64,000 nt of DNA from JBFMCC01 sp037445635 (GTDB taxonomy: Bacteria; Chloroflexota; Anaerolineae; Anaerolineales; Villigracilaceae): NCBI GenBank assembly GCA_037445635.1, contig JBBIKC010000002.1:124001-188000 (forward strand). The letters are read 5' to 3'. The translations under genes were made by a program, and so were the position numbers. Numbering within the stretch: the stretch's first letter is position 1; each line of letters starts with the position of its first letter. Below the pieces are notes generated by a model. It searched no databases, was not told where the DNA came from, and saw nothing but the letters and a program-made list of their open reading frames with translations. Below are positions 1-13,021 of the stretch, piece after piece.

Positions 1-758
1 AGCAGGAGCGGCACCTCGTACAGGATGGGCGTTGTGGTCATCGGCACCACGGCCTGCTTTTCCACATCGCAGAACAGGGCGATCTTGTCGCACAAACCGT
101 CCTCGACGGGATAATCCGAGCGGGCGATGATCATGTTGGGCGAGATACCGATGGAGCGGAGCGCGGCAACCGAATGTTGCGTGGGCTTGGTCTTCAGTTC
201 GCCTGTCGCGCCGATATAGGGGAGCCACGTCACGTGAATGAAGAACACGTTCTCGCGCCCGACCTCGTTGCGCAGCTGCCTCAGCGCCTCGAGGAACGGC
301 TGTGACTCGATGTCGCCCACCGTGCCGCCCACCTCCACCAGCACGATCTCGGCTTTGGTCTCCTTCGCCACCAGCCCGACCCGGCGTTTGATCTCGTTGG
401 TGATGTGGGGAATCACCTGAATCGTCCCGCCGAGATAATCGCCGCGGCGTTCCTTCTGGATGATCTCCGCGTACACCTGTCCCGCAGTGAAGTTGCTGAC
501 GCGGCTCAGGCGGATGTCAATGAACCGTTCGTAGTGACCCAGGTCCAGGTCCGTTTCCGCGCCGTCGTCCAGCACGTACACTTCGCCGTGCTGGTAGGGA
601 CTCATCGTCCCCGGGTCCACGTTGATGTACGGGTCGAGTTTCTGCACCGCGACCTTGAAGCCGCGTTCTTTCAAAGTCAGGCCGATGGCCGCGGCGGTCA
701 CGCCTTTGCCGACCGAGGAGACCACGCCGCCAGTGAAAAAGAGATATTTCGTTGCCAT
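1..758 (-). CDS. pyrG: CTP synthase, N-terminal part (runs off the window)
   Basis: Makes CTP from UTP, ATP and glutamine (or ammonia) in the cytoplasm. The first 252 codons are present, starting MATKYLFFTGGVVSSVGKGV, the hallmark P-loop start of the synthetase domain; further on KLDPYINVDPGTMSP and GGTVGDIESQPFLEA are conserved CTP synthase motifs. The glutaminase domain lies beyond base 1. The frame is open to the window edge. The start ATG at 758 is preceded by a purine-rich GAAAGGTGA ribosome binding site. Family assignment is certain. Confidence 0.97.
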   Translation of the reverse strand, partial: MATKYLFFTGGVVSSVGKGVTAAAIGLTLKERGFKVAVQKLDPYINVDPGTMSPYQHGEVYVLDDGAETDLDLGHYERFIDIRLSRVSNFTAGQVYAEIIQKERRGDYLGGTIQVIPHITNEIKRRVGLVAKETKAEIVLVEVGGTVGDIESQPFLEALRQLRNEVGRENVFFIHVTWLPYIGATGELKTKPTQHSVAALRSIGISPNMIIARSDYPVEDGLCDKIALFCDVEKQAVVPMTTTPILYEVPLL

Positions 759-787
759 AATTCACCTTTCAGGAATCAGTCCTCATG

Positions 788-905
788 TCCTTGTGTTTTT
801 TAAACCGCGAAGGCGCGAAGAGTCCTTGACGGCGCGAAGGGTATCCTTCGCGCATTTTTATGAACTTCGCGGCCTTCCCCTCTTCGCGTTGAAACGAACG
901 CCATC
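788..905. repeat. Dispersed GCGAAG-rich repeat
   Basis: Non-coding gap between pyrG and the Roadblock gene. It contains several copies of CGCGAAG/CTTCGCG in both orientations, giving inverted arms (GCGCGAAGG ... CCTTCGCGC at about 832-853). Of a type often scattered in bacterial intergenic regions. A short open frame across it on the minus strand has no family features and was not called. Confidence 0.55.
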
Positions 906-920
906 GAACCAGCAGGTTAA

Positions 921-954
921 AAGCGGCGGGGAGGGCAGTTGCGCCCTCCCCACC
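921..954 (-). terminator. Rho-independent terminator of the Roadblock gene
   Basis: GC-rich inverted repeat, arms 925-936 and 943-954 with one mismatch, followed on the minus strand by GCTTTTAA. It lies 40 bases past the stop of the Roadblock/LC7 gene. Confidence 0.65.
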
Positions 955-995
955 GGGGTTCGGATCGATAACAGGGAGATTCAGGATTGGCTTTT

Positions 996-1370
996 TCATC
1001 CGACCAGTTTCGTCAAATCTTCGGCCGCCCGCCGCATTTCGAGGAAGACCAGTCCCAGTTTGCCTTCATGCCGCGCCAGGGCGGTGAGTACGGCCTCCGT
1101 CCCGACCGCGATCAGCACGATGAACCCGTTGTCGCCTTTGATGTAGACCTGTTCCAGCCCGCCGCGGCCGAGCTCGCCCGCAATGCGCTCGCCCAGCGAA
1201 AGCATCGCCGCCGACATGGCCGAGACGCGGTCTTCTTCCGCACCCTGCTGGAGGGCCGAGGCCATGATCAAGCCGTCCACCGAGACGATGGCTGAGGCTT
1301 CGATGTCGGGAGCGGCGGCCTGCATCGCGCGCAGGCGTTCCACCATCTGTTCGGCGCGGGACTTTGCCAT
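996..1370 (-). CDS. Roadblock/LC7-domain protein (MglB-like)
   Basis: 124-residue single-domain protein of the Roadblock/LC7 family, small alpha/beta proteins that dimerise and often regulate Ras-like GTPases such as MglA. The motifs ASAIVSVDGLIMASAL and YIKGDNGFIVLIAVG are typical of the fold. ATG at 1370 is preceded by GAGGAG at good spacing. No MglA-like GTPase is next to it, so its partner is unknown. The gene is alone on the minus strand, between pyrG and a divergent secreted-protein gene. Family assignment is firm, cellular role is not. Confidence 0.88.
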   Translation of the reverse strand: MAKSRAEQMVERLRAMQAAAPDIEASAIVSVDGLIMASALQQGAEEDRVSAMSAAMLSLGERIAGELGRGGLEQVYIKGDNGFIVLIAVGTEAVLTALARHEGKLGLVFLEMRRAAEDLTKLVG

Positions 1371-1477
1371 GCAATTTCTCCTCGAAAACGTTCGATTGCT
1401 GCCCGTAGTTTACCATAAAAAATTATCCCGACTATCCCGCCGTTGTATCAATATTTGGCCGCCTCGTCCGTTTTTTG

Positions 1478-1506
1478 TTGACCTGCTTTCCGCTCCATGT
1501 TAGACT
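1478..1506 (+). promoter_or_regulatory. Promoter TTGACC-17-TAGACT
   Basis: -35 TTGACC at 1478-1483 and -10 TAGACT at 1501-1506 with a 17-base spacer. Transcription would start near 1513, five bases before ATG 1518, giving an almost leaderless mRNA. This places the upstream ATG at 1497 inside the promoter spacer and argues against it as the start. Confidence 0.6.
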
Positions 1507-1517
1507 CAACGATTGCG

Positions 1518-2099
1518 ATGTTAAAGATTCTGCTGGCGCTTTTTGCGCTCCTCGCACAGACGGGCGGGCCGTCCATTACATTCCCGGCCGCGGGCCAGAC
1601 CCTGCGCGGGCCGGTCAATGTGACAGGGACGAGTGCGGTGGACGGTTTCTTCGCCGCGGAGATAGCCTTTTCCTATGCCTCCGATCCCGGCGGGACCTGG
1701 TTCCTGATCCAGACCAGCGAGCAACCCGTGACCGAGGGCCTGCTCGCCGTTTGGGATACGACCTCCATCACCGACGGCGAATACAACCTGCGCCTGCGCG
1801 TGACGCTTCAAGACGGCACGCAGATGGAAACCATCGTGACGGGACTCTCCGTCCGCAACTACACGCCCGACACCCCCACGCCTTCCTCCACGCCCGCGCC
1901 GACCGAGTCCCTCGCGCCCGCGACGTTCACACCCGTTGCAACCGAAACTGCGCGCCCTCCGTCCACGCCCACGCCGCTCCCGCCGAATCCCGCCGCGCTG
2001 GACACTCCCGAAATCTATGCCAGCCTCGGCCGCGGCGCATTGACCATCCTGCTTTTGTTTCTCGTTTTTGGAATCTTCCTCCGCCTCCGCCGCAACTGA
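1518..2099 (+). CDS. Secreted, membrane-anchored Ig-like protein with Thr/Pro-rich stalk
   Basis: 193 residues. A short signal peptide (MLKILLALFALLAQTGG) is followed by an Ig-like beta domain (about residues 18-115, beginning ITFPAAGQTLRGPVNVTGT), a Thr/Pro/Ser-rich stalk (about 120-165, repeated TPTP and STPAPT) and a C-terminal membrane helix ending in basic RLRRN. The layout suggests an extracellular domain held on a flexible stalk at the membrane. The ligand is unknown. Start 1518 was chosen over 1497 because a good promoter overlaps 1497. It precedes pth by 20 bases and may be co-transcribed with it. Confidence 0.8.
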   Translation: MLKILLALFALLAQTGGPSITFPAAGQTLRGPVNVTGTSAVDGFFAAEIAFSYASDPGGTWFLIQTSEQPVTEGLLAVWDTTSITDGEYNLRLRVTLQDGTQMETIVTGLSVRNYTPDTPTPSSTPAPTESLAPATFTPVATETARPPSTPTPLPPNPAALDTPEIYASLGRGALTILLLFLVFGIFLRLRRN

Positions 2100-2119
2100 T
2101 AACCGATCGCTGAAAACCG

Positions 2120-2707
2120 ATGACTGACTCCACCTTCCTCCTTGTCGGCCTCGGCAACCCCGGCCGCGAATACCGCGACAGCCGCCATAACGTCGGCTTC
2201 ATGCTTATTGACAGACTCTGCGTCCGCCTGGACGCGCGCGGCATGAAGATGCAGTCGAAAGCCATCGTCATTACTACAACGTACGAAGAACGTAAACTCA
2301 TCCTCGCCAAGCCGCAGACGTACATGAATCTCTCCGGTCAATCCGTGCAGGGATTGGCTCATTTCTACAAAGTCCCGTTGACCAGCCTGATGATCCTGTC
2401 CGATGATATTGACCTGCCGTATGGCACGATCCGCATCCGCGCCAAGGGTGGGGCGGGAGGCCAGCGCGGCATGGGCTCGGTCATCGAACGGCTCGGCACG
2501 AAGGAATTTCCGCGTCTGAGAATCGGCATCGGGCGTCCGCCCGGGCGCATGGATCCCGCCGATTATGTCCTGCAGGACTTTTCCAAAGAGGAAATGAAGT
2601 CCCTCTCCGAAATCCTCGACCACGCCGCCGACGCCGCGCTGGAGTTCGTGGTCAATGGCCTGAACGCGGCGATGAACAAATTCAACGGCAGCGCTGTTGA
2701 CGTATAG
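2120..2707 (+). CDS. pth: Peptidyl-tRNA hydrolase
   Basis: Cleaves peptidyl-tRNA released from stalled ribosomes, recycling the tRNA. 195 residues, the usual length. The family motifs are in order: FLLVGLGNPGREY at the N terminus, RHNVGF with the catalytic His, KPQTYMNLSG, SDDIDLPYG and GGAGGQRGMGS. No clear ribosome binding site precedes ATG 2120; the short gap from the preceding gene holds ATAACCGAT and AAAACCGAT repeats. It lies just upstream of mfd, 25 bases away, in a probable operon. Confidence 0.97.
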   Translation: MTDSTFLLVGLGNPGREYRDSRHNVGFMLIDRLCVRLDARGMKMQSKAIVITTTYEERKLILAKPQTYMNLSGQSVQGLAHFYKVPLTSLMILSDDIDLPYGTIRIRAKGGAGGQRGMGSVIERLGTKEFPRLRIGIGRPPGRMDPADYVLQDFSKEEMKSLSEILDHAADAALEFVVNGLNAAMNKFNGSAVDV

Positions 2708-2731
2708 CGGCGTTCTGCCGCATCAAGGGAC

Positions 2732-6178
<3,447 letters not shown>

Positions 6179-6184
6179 AGCATA

Positions 6185-6211
6185 AGCGGCTGGCATGCCC
6201 AGCCGCTCTTT
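6185..6211 (+). terminator. Terminator downstream of mfd
   Basis: Perfect 9-bp stem (AGCGGCTGG / CCAGCCGCT) with loop CATGC, followed by CTTTGTG. It begins a few bases after the mfd stop codon. Confidence 0.7.
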
Positions 6212-6251
6212 GTGCTGTTTCTACCGAACCGGCGATCACAGGTGGAGGTGC

Positions 6252-6500
6252 CTACTTCTTCCTGTCCTCTTTCTTTTCATCCTTCTTTTCCTGCCGCTCC
6301 GATTTTTTGTCTGCCTTGTTGAGGATTTCAGCCATATTCTGGCCGGCCTTGGCGTCAGGGGCGGTGAATGAAATCGAGCCGTTTGTTACGATTGTGCCAA
6401 AGGGCGTTGTCTGGGACTCCCATGCTGCGGCTGCCAGCACACCCAGCAACACAAACAATAGTCCTGCAAGACCTCGTTTGGAATTTTTATCTGAGAACAT
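6252..6500 (-). CDS. Small Lys-rich membrane or exported protein, paralogue 2
   Basis: 82 residues. An N-terminal hydrophobic segment (GLAGLLFVLLGVLAAAAW) is followed by a short beta-like stretch (TTPFGTIVTNGSISFTAPD), an Ala/Gln/Asn helix and a strongly charged Lys/Glu tail ending KKDEKKEDRKK. A strong ribosome binding site (AAAGGAGG) precedes the start. It shares length, layout and several positions (W at the end of the hydrophobic segment, NG, LNK, Lys/Glu tail) with the neighbour at 6535-6780, so the two are probably tandem duplicates. No known family is recognised. Confidence 0.75.
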   Translation of the reverse strand: MFSDKNSKRGLAGLLFVLLGVLAAAAWESQTTPFGTIVTNGSISFTAPDAKAGQNMAEILNKADKKSERQEKKDEKKEDRKK

Positions 6501-6534
6501 ATCGGCCTCCTTTGAGTCTATATGGCGGTTCTGT

Positions 6535-6780
6535 TCACTTTTTCTTGTTGCCCTTTTTTTCTTCCTTTTCCTGCCTCTTTTCCGCTTTTTCTTCCTCTTT
6601 GTTTAGTTGGTTGGCTGTTTGTTGAGCGATTTTATCGCTCCCCATTGGGATCCAAACATTCCCGTTTCGGATATATGCTTGGTTGCCTTCGTTGGTTGCG
6701 CTCCAGGTCGCTGTCAGGAGCTGGATTCCAGCCAGGGCGCCCAGGAATATCAGGGCTTTGATCAGCGGGCGGGATTTCAT
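6535..6780 (-). CDS. Small Lys-rich membrane or exported protein, paralogue 1
   Basis: 81 residues: hydrophobic N terminus (KALIFLGALAGIQLLTATW), a short middle with AYIRNGNVWIPMGSD, then an Asn/Gln helix (QQTANQLNKEEEK) and a Lys/Glu-rich tail ending EKKGNKKK. A ribosome binding site GGAGG lies just upstream. First gene of a two-gene unit with its paralogue at 6252-6500, driven by the promoter at 6861-6889. Function unknown; the tail could form a charged coiled coil or bind acidic polymers. Confidence 0.75.
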   Translation of the reverse strand: MKSRPLIKALIFLGALAGIQLLTATWSATNEGNQAYIRNGNVWIPMGSDKIAQQTANQLNKEEEKAEKRQEKEEKKGNKKK

Positions 6781-6860
6781 GAGAGACCTCCGAAGTCTGA
6801 AAGATCCCGTTCGTGTTTGACGGGTGAAAACAGGATAAATTGGGGTAAATAGGTAAGGAT

Positions 6861-6889
6861 ATTATAGCAAAAACCGATAGTCGATTCAA
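6861..6889 (-). promoter_or_regulatory. Promoter TTGAAT-17-TATAAT (minus strand)
   Basis: Read on the minus strand: -35 TTGAAT at 6889-6884 and -10 TATAAT at 6866-6861, spacer 17. It points at the small Lys-rich gene pair and leaves a leader of about 75 bases. The rest of 6781-7009 holds only a plus-strand -10-like TACAAT (6973-6978) for uvrB. Confidence 0.75.
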
Positions 6890-7009
6890 GATTTTTCTGC
6901 TAACCTTCGGACAATGTTCCAAAATCTGCTTCGAGTGCCGAGGACGACGGGTTAAATACTCCCATGTTGTGTTACAATAGAACACACGTTCCCATAACCC
7001 CCAAATCCT

Positions 7010-9045
<2,036 letters not shown>

Positions 9046-9046
<1 letters not shown>

Positions 9047-9318
9047 TGGAAACCGATCCCGCCAGCCTCGACCCCGAGTTGCGGACGAACCGATATCTCG
9101 CGCTGATGTCCGCCGCGCTGGGCGTGATCAGTCTGTGCGCGGCCATCATTCCCATGTGCGGCGCGGCCGCCAGCCTCGCCGGATTGGGGCTGGGACTTTA
9201 TACCCTGAAATCGGAGAGCCGCAGGATTGCCGTCGCGGGGGTGATCTTGTCTGCGTTGGGATTACTGACGACCCTGATCTATGCGGTGCTCCTTCTCATC
9301 AAGCGGTCTGCAAACTAA
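9046..9318 (+). CDS. Small two-helix membrane protein (DUF4190-like)
   Basis: 90 residues with two hydrophobic segments (ALGVISLCAAIIPMCGAAAS and AGVILSALGLLTTLIYAVLL) separated by a short polar turn with YTLKSESRRIA, a layout seen in DUF4190-type proteins. ATG overlaps the uvrB stop by one base, implying translational coupling. A role in repair is not implied by the sequence. Confidence 0.75.
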
Positions 9319-9383
9319 GTTTTCTGCTATATTTTTCCACCCTTTTCTTCCATACTTTGGATCGTCTCCAAAAAAACTGCACG

Positions 9384-10367
9384 TCAATCCTCCTCTTTCT
9401 TTGGCTTGCCCACGATCTTGTCTACCTGCTCCATCACATCCTCGGTCAATTTTGGCAGGACTTCCAGCGCTTTCATATTCTCTTCCACCTGCGACACGCG
9501 CGACGCGCCCGTGATGACCGTGCTGACGTGTTCATTCTTTGCGCACCAGGCGATGGCGAACTGCGCCAGCGTACAATCCAGTTCTCTGGCGATCCTGCCC
9601 AATTTCTTCACCCTGGCGATTCTCTCCTGCGTGATGTCTTCTTTCATCCAGCCGTAACCTTTGAGAGAGGCGCGGCTGTCTTTTGGGATGCCGTTGTTGT
9701 ATTTTCCCGTCAGAATACCGAAGGCCAACGGGCTCCAGGTGGTCGTGCCCAGGCCGATGTCTTCGTAGAGCCGCGCGTACTCCTTTTCGACTCGTTCGCG
9801 GTGGAAGAGATTGTATTCGGGTTGTTCGGTGACGGGTTTGTGCCAGCCGTAGTTATTGCAGATATCCCATGCGGCGCGGATCTCGTCCGCGCTCCATTCG
9901 GAGATTCCCCAATAGATGGCTCGTCCCGATTGAACGATATCGTGCATCGCGCGCGCGGTCTCCTCGATGGGCGTTTCGCGGTCGGGGCGGTGACAAAAGA
10001 TCAGGTCCACGTAATCCAGCCCAAGTCGGCGGAGAGAACCGTCAATCCCTTCGAGCAGGCGCTTGCGGTTCAGTGTGTTCCGTTCGTTGACGTTGTCGTG
10101 CAATCCCCAGAAGAACTTGGTCGAGACGAGAAAACTGGAACGGCGCCAGCCGAGTTTTTTCAACGCCGCGCCCATGACCTCTTCGGATTTCCCGCCCGCG
10201 TAGACTTCGGCGTTGTCGAAGAAATTGACACCCGCTTCATACGCGACTTTCATCATGTCAGCCGCTGCATTGACATCCGCCTGATGATGAAAGGTGACCC
10301 AAGACCCGAACGACAGCAGGCTGACCTTGATCCCTGCCCGACCCAAACGACGATACTGCATGTCCAT
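9384..10367 (-). CDS. Aldo/keto reductase (Kv-beta/YghZ-like)
   Basis: NADPH-dependent oxidoreductase with a TIM-barrel fold, 327 residues. The catalytic tetrad is visible: Asp and Tyr in FFDNAEVYAGG, Lys in VSTKFFWG, His in FCHRPDRETP. The pattern GRAGIKVSLLSFGSW and NFFDNAEVYAGGKSE groups it with the potassium-channel beta-subunit/L-glyceraldehyde-3-phosphate reductase branch. AAAGGAG precedes ATG 10367. Physiological substrate unknown. It is downstream of a MITE copy that inserted just before its -10-like TAGAAT (10400-10395). Confidence 0.93.
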   Translation of the reverse strand: MDMQYRRLGRAGIKVSLLSFGSWVTFHHQADVNAAADMMKVAYEAGVNFFDNAEVYAGGKSEEVMGAALKKLGWRRSSFLVSTKFFWGLHDNVNERNTLNRKRLLEGIDGSLRRLGLDYVDLIFCHRPDRETPIEETARAMHDIVQSGRAIYWGISEWSADEIRAAWDICNNYGWHKPVTEQPEYNLFHRERVEKEYARLYEDIGLGTTTWSPLAFGILTGKYNNGIPKDSRASLKGYGWMKEDITQERIARVKKLGRIARELDCTLAQFAIAWCAKNEHVSTVITGASRVSQVEENMKALEVLPKLTEDVMEQVDKIVGKPKKEED

Positions 10368-10408
10368 GCCTGACTCCTTTATGTTTCGCAGCGTATTCTA
10401 ACCCGAAT

Positions 10409-10560
10409 TGCTTTGTTGCAATCATCCATTTATGCCGTCATTGCCAGATGCCAAAGCGTCGAAGCAATCTCCTCGCAGAGGGAGAGCCTACTTCCCCTCG
10501 ACAGGCTCAGGCAAGCGCTCCGCTCGCAGTGGCGGACTCTGAAGTGTTTGCAGCAGAGTA
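10409..10560. mobile_element. MITE-like element, copy A, with 9-bp target duplication
   Basis: 152 bp, bounded by AACCCGAAT at 10400-10408 and again at 10561-10569, a perfect 9-bp direct repeat. Ends are imperfect terminal inverted repeats (TGCTTTGTTGCAA left; TGCAGCAGAGTA right). Most of its length aligns with the reverse complement of 31406-31560. No coding capacity. It is between the aldo/keto reductase start and the feo operon terminator. Confidence 0.85.
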
Positions 10561-10570
10561 AACCCGAATC

Positions 10571-10600
10571 AAAAAACTCCTGCCAGTTGGCAGGAGTTTG
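10571..10600 (-). terminator. Terminator of the feo operon
   Basis: Perfect palindrome AAACTCCTGCCA/TGGCAGGAGTTT (10574-10599) followed on the minus strand by a T-run. It lies five bases after the FeoB permease stop. Confidence 0.85.
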
Positions 10601-10604
10601 GCCG

Positions 10605-11993
10605 TTATGCCCAGCCCAGCAATCTTGCCGCGCTCGCTGTCAAGAAGGTGACGAGGAACGCGACGCCGAGGGTGATGACCACGCTGACCGTCGCCCATTT
10701 CCAGGATTTGGTTTCCTTGTAAATCGTGATGATCGTCGTGGCGCAGGGATTGTGGAGCAGGGCGAACAGCATTAGGTTGATGGCGGTCAACAGTGTCCAG
10801 CCGTTCTGGTCTATGAGCAACGTTCGGATGGCTTCGCTCGTGGCGGGACCGTCCACCATCATGCCTGTTCCGAGGTACATCATCATCATGGTCGGGACGA
10901 CGATCTCGTTGGCGGGGATAGCGATGATGTAGGCCAGCAGGATCACGCCGTCGAGGCCGAGGAGCAGGCCAAAGGGGTTGAGCCAGTTCGCGATGGCCGC
11001 GGCCAGGTTCGAGGTCCCGAAAGGAACGTTTGCCAAAATCCAGATGACCGCGCCCGCGGGGGCGGCCGTCTGCATGGCGCGCCAGAGGACGAAGATGGTG
11101 CGGTCAATGATGGAGGTGTAGAGGATGCGCGAGATGTTCGGGCGGCGGTAGGGAGGCAGTTCGAGCGTAAACGCGGACGCTTCGCCTTTCAAAACGGTTC
11201 TCGATAAAATCCACGACATGAGGAAGGTGAACGCGACCCCGAGGAGAACAACCGCCACGACCGCGCCCGCCGCAATGACGGAGGAGGCGAATCCGCTGAA
11301 TCCCGCGGCGACGAAGACCGTCGCGAGCATGATGAGAGTCGGGAAGCGTCCGTTGCAGGGGACGAAGTTGTTGGTCAGGATGGCGATCAGGCGTTCGCGG
11401 GGAGAATCGATCACGCGCGTCGCGACCACACCCGCGGCGTTGCAGCCAAAACCCATTGCCATCGTCAGCGATTGCTTGCCGTGCGCGCCTGCTTTTTTGA
11501 AGAGCCAGTCCATGTTGAAGGCCACGCGCGGCAGGTAGCCGAGGTCTTCGAGAAAAGTGAACGAGGGGAAGAAGATCGCCATCGGCGGGAGCATGACCGA
11601 GACGACCCACGCCAGGCCGCGATAGACGCCGTCCCAGATGAAGCCTGTGATCCACCACGGGACGTTCCACGCGACGAAGAGGGCGCGCGCCCAATCGCCG
11701 AATCCGAATAGGATGTTGGCGATGGCATCGGAGAGGACGTTCGCGCCAGAGACGGTGAGCCAGATGATGATGGCGAGCAGGATCAGCATGATGGGCAGAC
11801 CCGTGATGGGTGACGTGACGAGGCGGTCTATCTTCTGGTCGAAGTCGTATTTTTTCTCTTGCGCTGTCTTGACCGCGCGGCGCGCGATGGTCTCGGCTTC
11901 GGCGTAGAGGGATTTAACGATCTCGTCGCGGAAGCCGCTGGAGAGATTGTTTCTAAGTGTTTCTGCTTTTGCAAGAACTTCATTTGGATTCAT
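10605..11993 (-). CDS. FeoB-type ferrous iron permease, membrane half of a split FeoB
   Basis: 462 residues, mostly membrane helices: two nucleoside-recognition/Gate domains and the FeoB C-terminal signature, with motifs GFGCNAAGVVATR, LTNNFVPCNGRFPT (conserved Cys), IAIPANEIVVPTM and LLHNPCATTIITIYKETKSW. It lacks the G domain of a full FeoB, which is encoded separately upstream at 12091-12927. Last gene of the operon, 97 bases after the G-domain gene with a palindromic repeat between them. Expected in the cytoplasmic membrane, transporting Fe(II). Function firm by family. Confidence 0.93.
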   Translation of the reverse strand: MNPNEVLAKAETLRNNLSSGFRDEIVKSLYAEAETIARRAVKTAQEKKYDFDQKIDRLVTSPITGLPIMLILLAIIIWLTVSGANVLSDAIANILFGFGDWARALFVAWNVPWWITGFIWDGVYRGLAWVVSVMLPPMAIFFPSFTFLEDLGYLPRVAFNMDWLFKKAGAHGKQSLTMAMGFGCNAAGVVATRVIDSPRERLIAILTNNFVPCNGRFPTLIMLATVFVAAGFSGFASSVIAAGAVVAVVLLGVAFTFLMSWILSRTVLKGEASAFTLELPPYRRPNISRILYTSIIDRTIFVLWRAMQTAAPAGAVIWILANVPFGTSNLAAAIANWLNPFGLLLGLDGVILLAYIIAIPANEIVVPTMMMMYLGTGMMVDGPATSEAIRTLLIDQNGWTLLTAINLMLFALLHNPCATTIITIYKETKSWKWATVSVVITLGVAFLVTFLTASAARLLGWA

Positions 11994-12007
11994 AGTTACT
12001 CCTAAAA

Positions 12008-12091
12008 ACGTAAACAGGTATACACGTACACAAGTACACAGGGAACGTGTTTACGTGTGTACCTGTTTACGTGTCTACTTGTGTATCTGCC
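12008..12091. repeat. Palindromic GTACAC/GTGTAC repeat, copy 1
   Basis: Alternating GTATACACGTACACAAG-like motifs with inverted arms (GTAAACAGGTATACACGT at 12010-12027 against ACGTGTGTACCTGTTTAC at 12053-12070). It fills the gap between the two FeoB halves and could fold in the operon mRNA. Related to 12941-13021, with a remnant near 14030-14050. Confidence 0.8.
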
Positions 12092-12927
12092 TACTGCCTT
12101 CCTTCCACCGACATCTTCTTGCTAAAACTGACATCCGCGCGTTGCTGGCGTCCGACAATATCGGCCAGTTCGCCGCTGGACAGTGCCTTCTGCACGCGGG
12201 CATCGCCGTCCAGCAAGCGGATTGCCAGCCAGCGCGCGTTGGGGATGCCTGGCGCCATTTGCTCGATCATCGGCGCGAGTTCGTTGACGGCTTTCTGGAA
12301 TTCAGGCGTGCCGTGGACGCGTAACGGTTTTACGGCAATTTTCCCTTCGATCAAGTCGGCCACTGTCGAGAGCAGGGTGGAAATACCTTCGCTGGAGCGC
12401 GCGGTGATGGGGACGGCGGGAATGCCGAGGTCGCGGCTGAGCGAACGTGTGTCCACTTCGAGTCCCTTGCGGCGCGCTTCGTCCATCAGGTTGACGGCGA
12501 CCACAACCTTGTCGGTGATCTCCATGACTTGCATGACGAGATTCAAATTGCGTTCGAGCGCGGTCGCGTCGGTGACGACGATGGTGCAATCGGGCTGGCC
12601 AAAGAGGATGAAGTCGCGCGCCACTTCTTCATCTTGCGATGCCGATAAAAGCGAGTACGTGCCAGGCAGGTCAACGAGTTTGTATTTGACTCCATTGAAT
12701 TGGTAACCGCCCTCGGCGCGGGTCACGGTTTTGCCAGGCCAGTTGCCCGTGTGCTGCTTGAGTCCCGTCAGCGCGTTGAAGAGCGTGGACTTGCCCGTGT
12801 TCGGATTGCCAGCGAGCGCGACCACGCGGTCGAAATCGCCGACTTTGATTCCCATCTGCTCCAGTTGCGCGTACGCGGGGCAGGTTTCGCAGTGTTCGGT
12901 TGGTAAAGATATTTTGGTGTTTGTCAT
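12091..12927 (-). CDS. FeoB-type G-domain protein, GTPase half of a split FeoB
   Basis: 278 residues. G1 GNPNTGKSTLFNALTG, G3 LVDLPGTYSL, G4 NLMD: the FeoB family GTPase that gates ferrous iron uptake. The N terminus has a CETCPAYAQLE cysteine pair. ATG 12927 is preceded by TTTTGGAGA. The frame stays open upstream to 13062, but that extension is a translation of the repeat 12941-13021 and is not protein. It ends before the membrane part, which is the separate downstream gene. Co-transcribed with the regulator-FeoA fusion upstream. Confidence 0.93.
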   Translation of the reverse strand: MTNTKISLPTEHCETCPAYAQLEQMGIKVGDFDRVVALAGNPNTGKSTLFNALTGLKQHTGNWPGKTVTRAEGGYQFNGVKYKLVDLPGTYSLLSASQDEEVARDFILFGQPDCTIVVTDATALERNLNLVMQVMEITDKVVVAVNLMDEARRKGLEVDTRSLSRDLGIPAVPITARSSEGISTLLSTVADLIEGKIAVKPLRVHGTPEFQKAVNELAPMIEQMAPGIPNARWLAIRLLDGDARVQKALSSGELADIVGRQQRADVSFSKKMSVEGRQ

Positions 12928-12940
12928 GGTTTCTCCAAAA

Positions 12941-13021
12941 GGTATACAGGTACACAGGTATACACGTACACAGGTAACCAGGTGACATGTGTACTTGTGT
13001 ACCTGTCTACGTGTGTACCTC
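12941..13021. repeat. Palindromic GTACAC/GTGTAC repeat, copy 2
   Basis: Same motif family as 12008-12091, with inverted arms (AGGTACACAGGTATACACGT against TGTGTACTTGTGTACCTG). It fills the gap between the DtxR-FeoA gene and the FeoB G-domain gene and supplies the last codons of the former. Confidence 0.8.

Noticed and set aside
769..999. 76-codon open frame on the minus strand between pyrG and Roadblock
   Set aside because: Runs through a terminator and a dispersed repeat; no ribosome binding site or family likeness.
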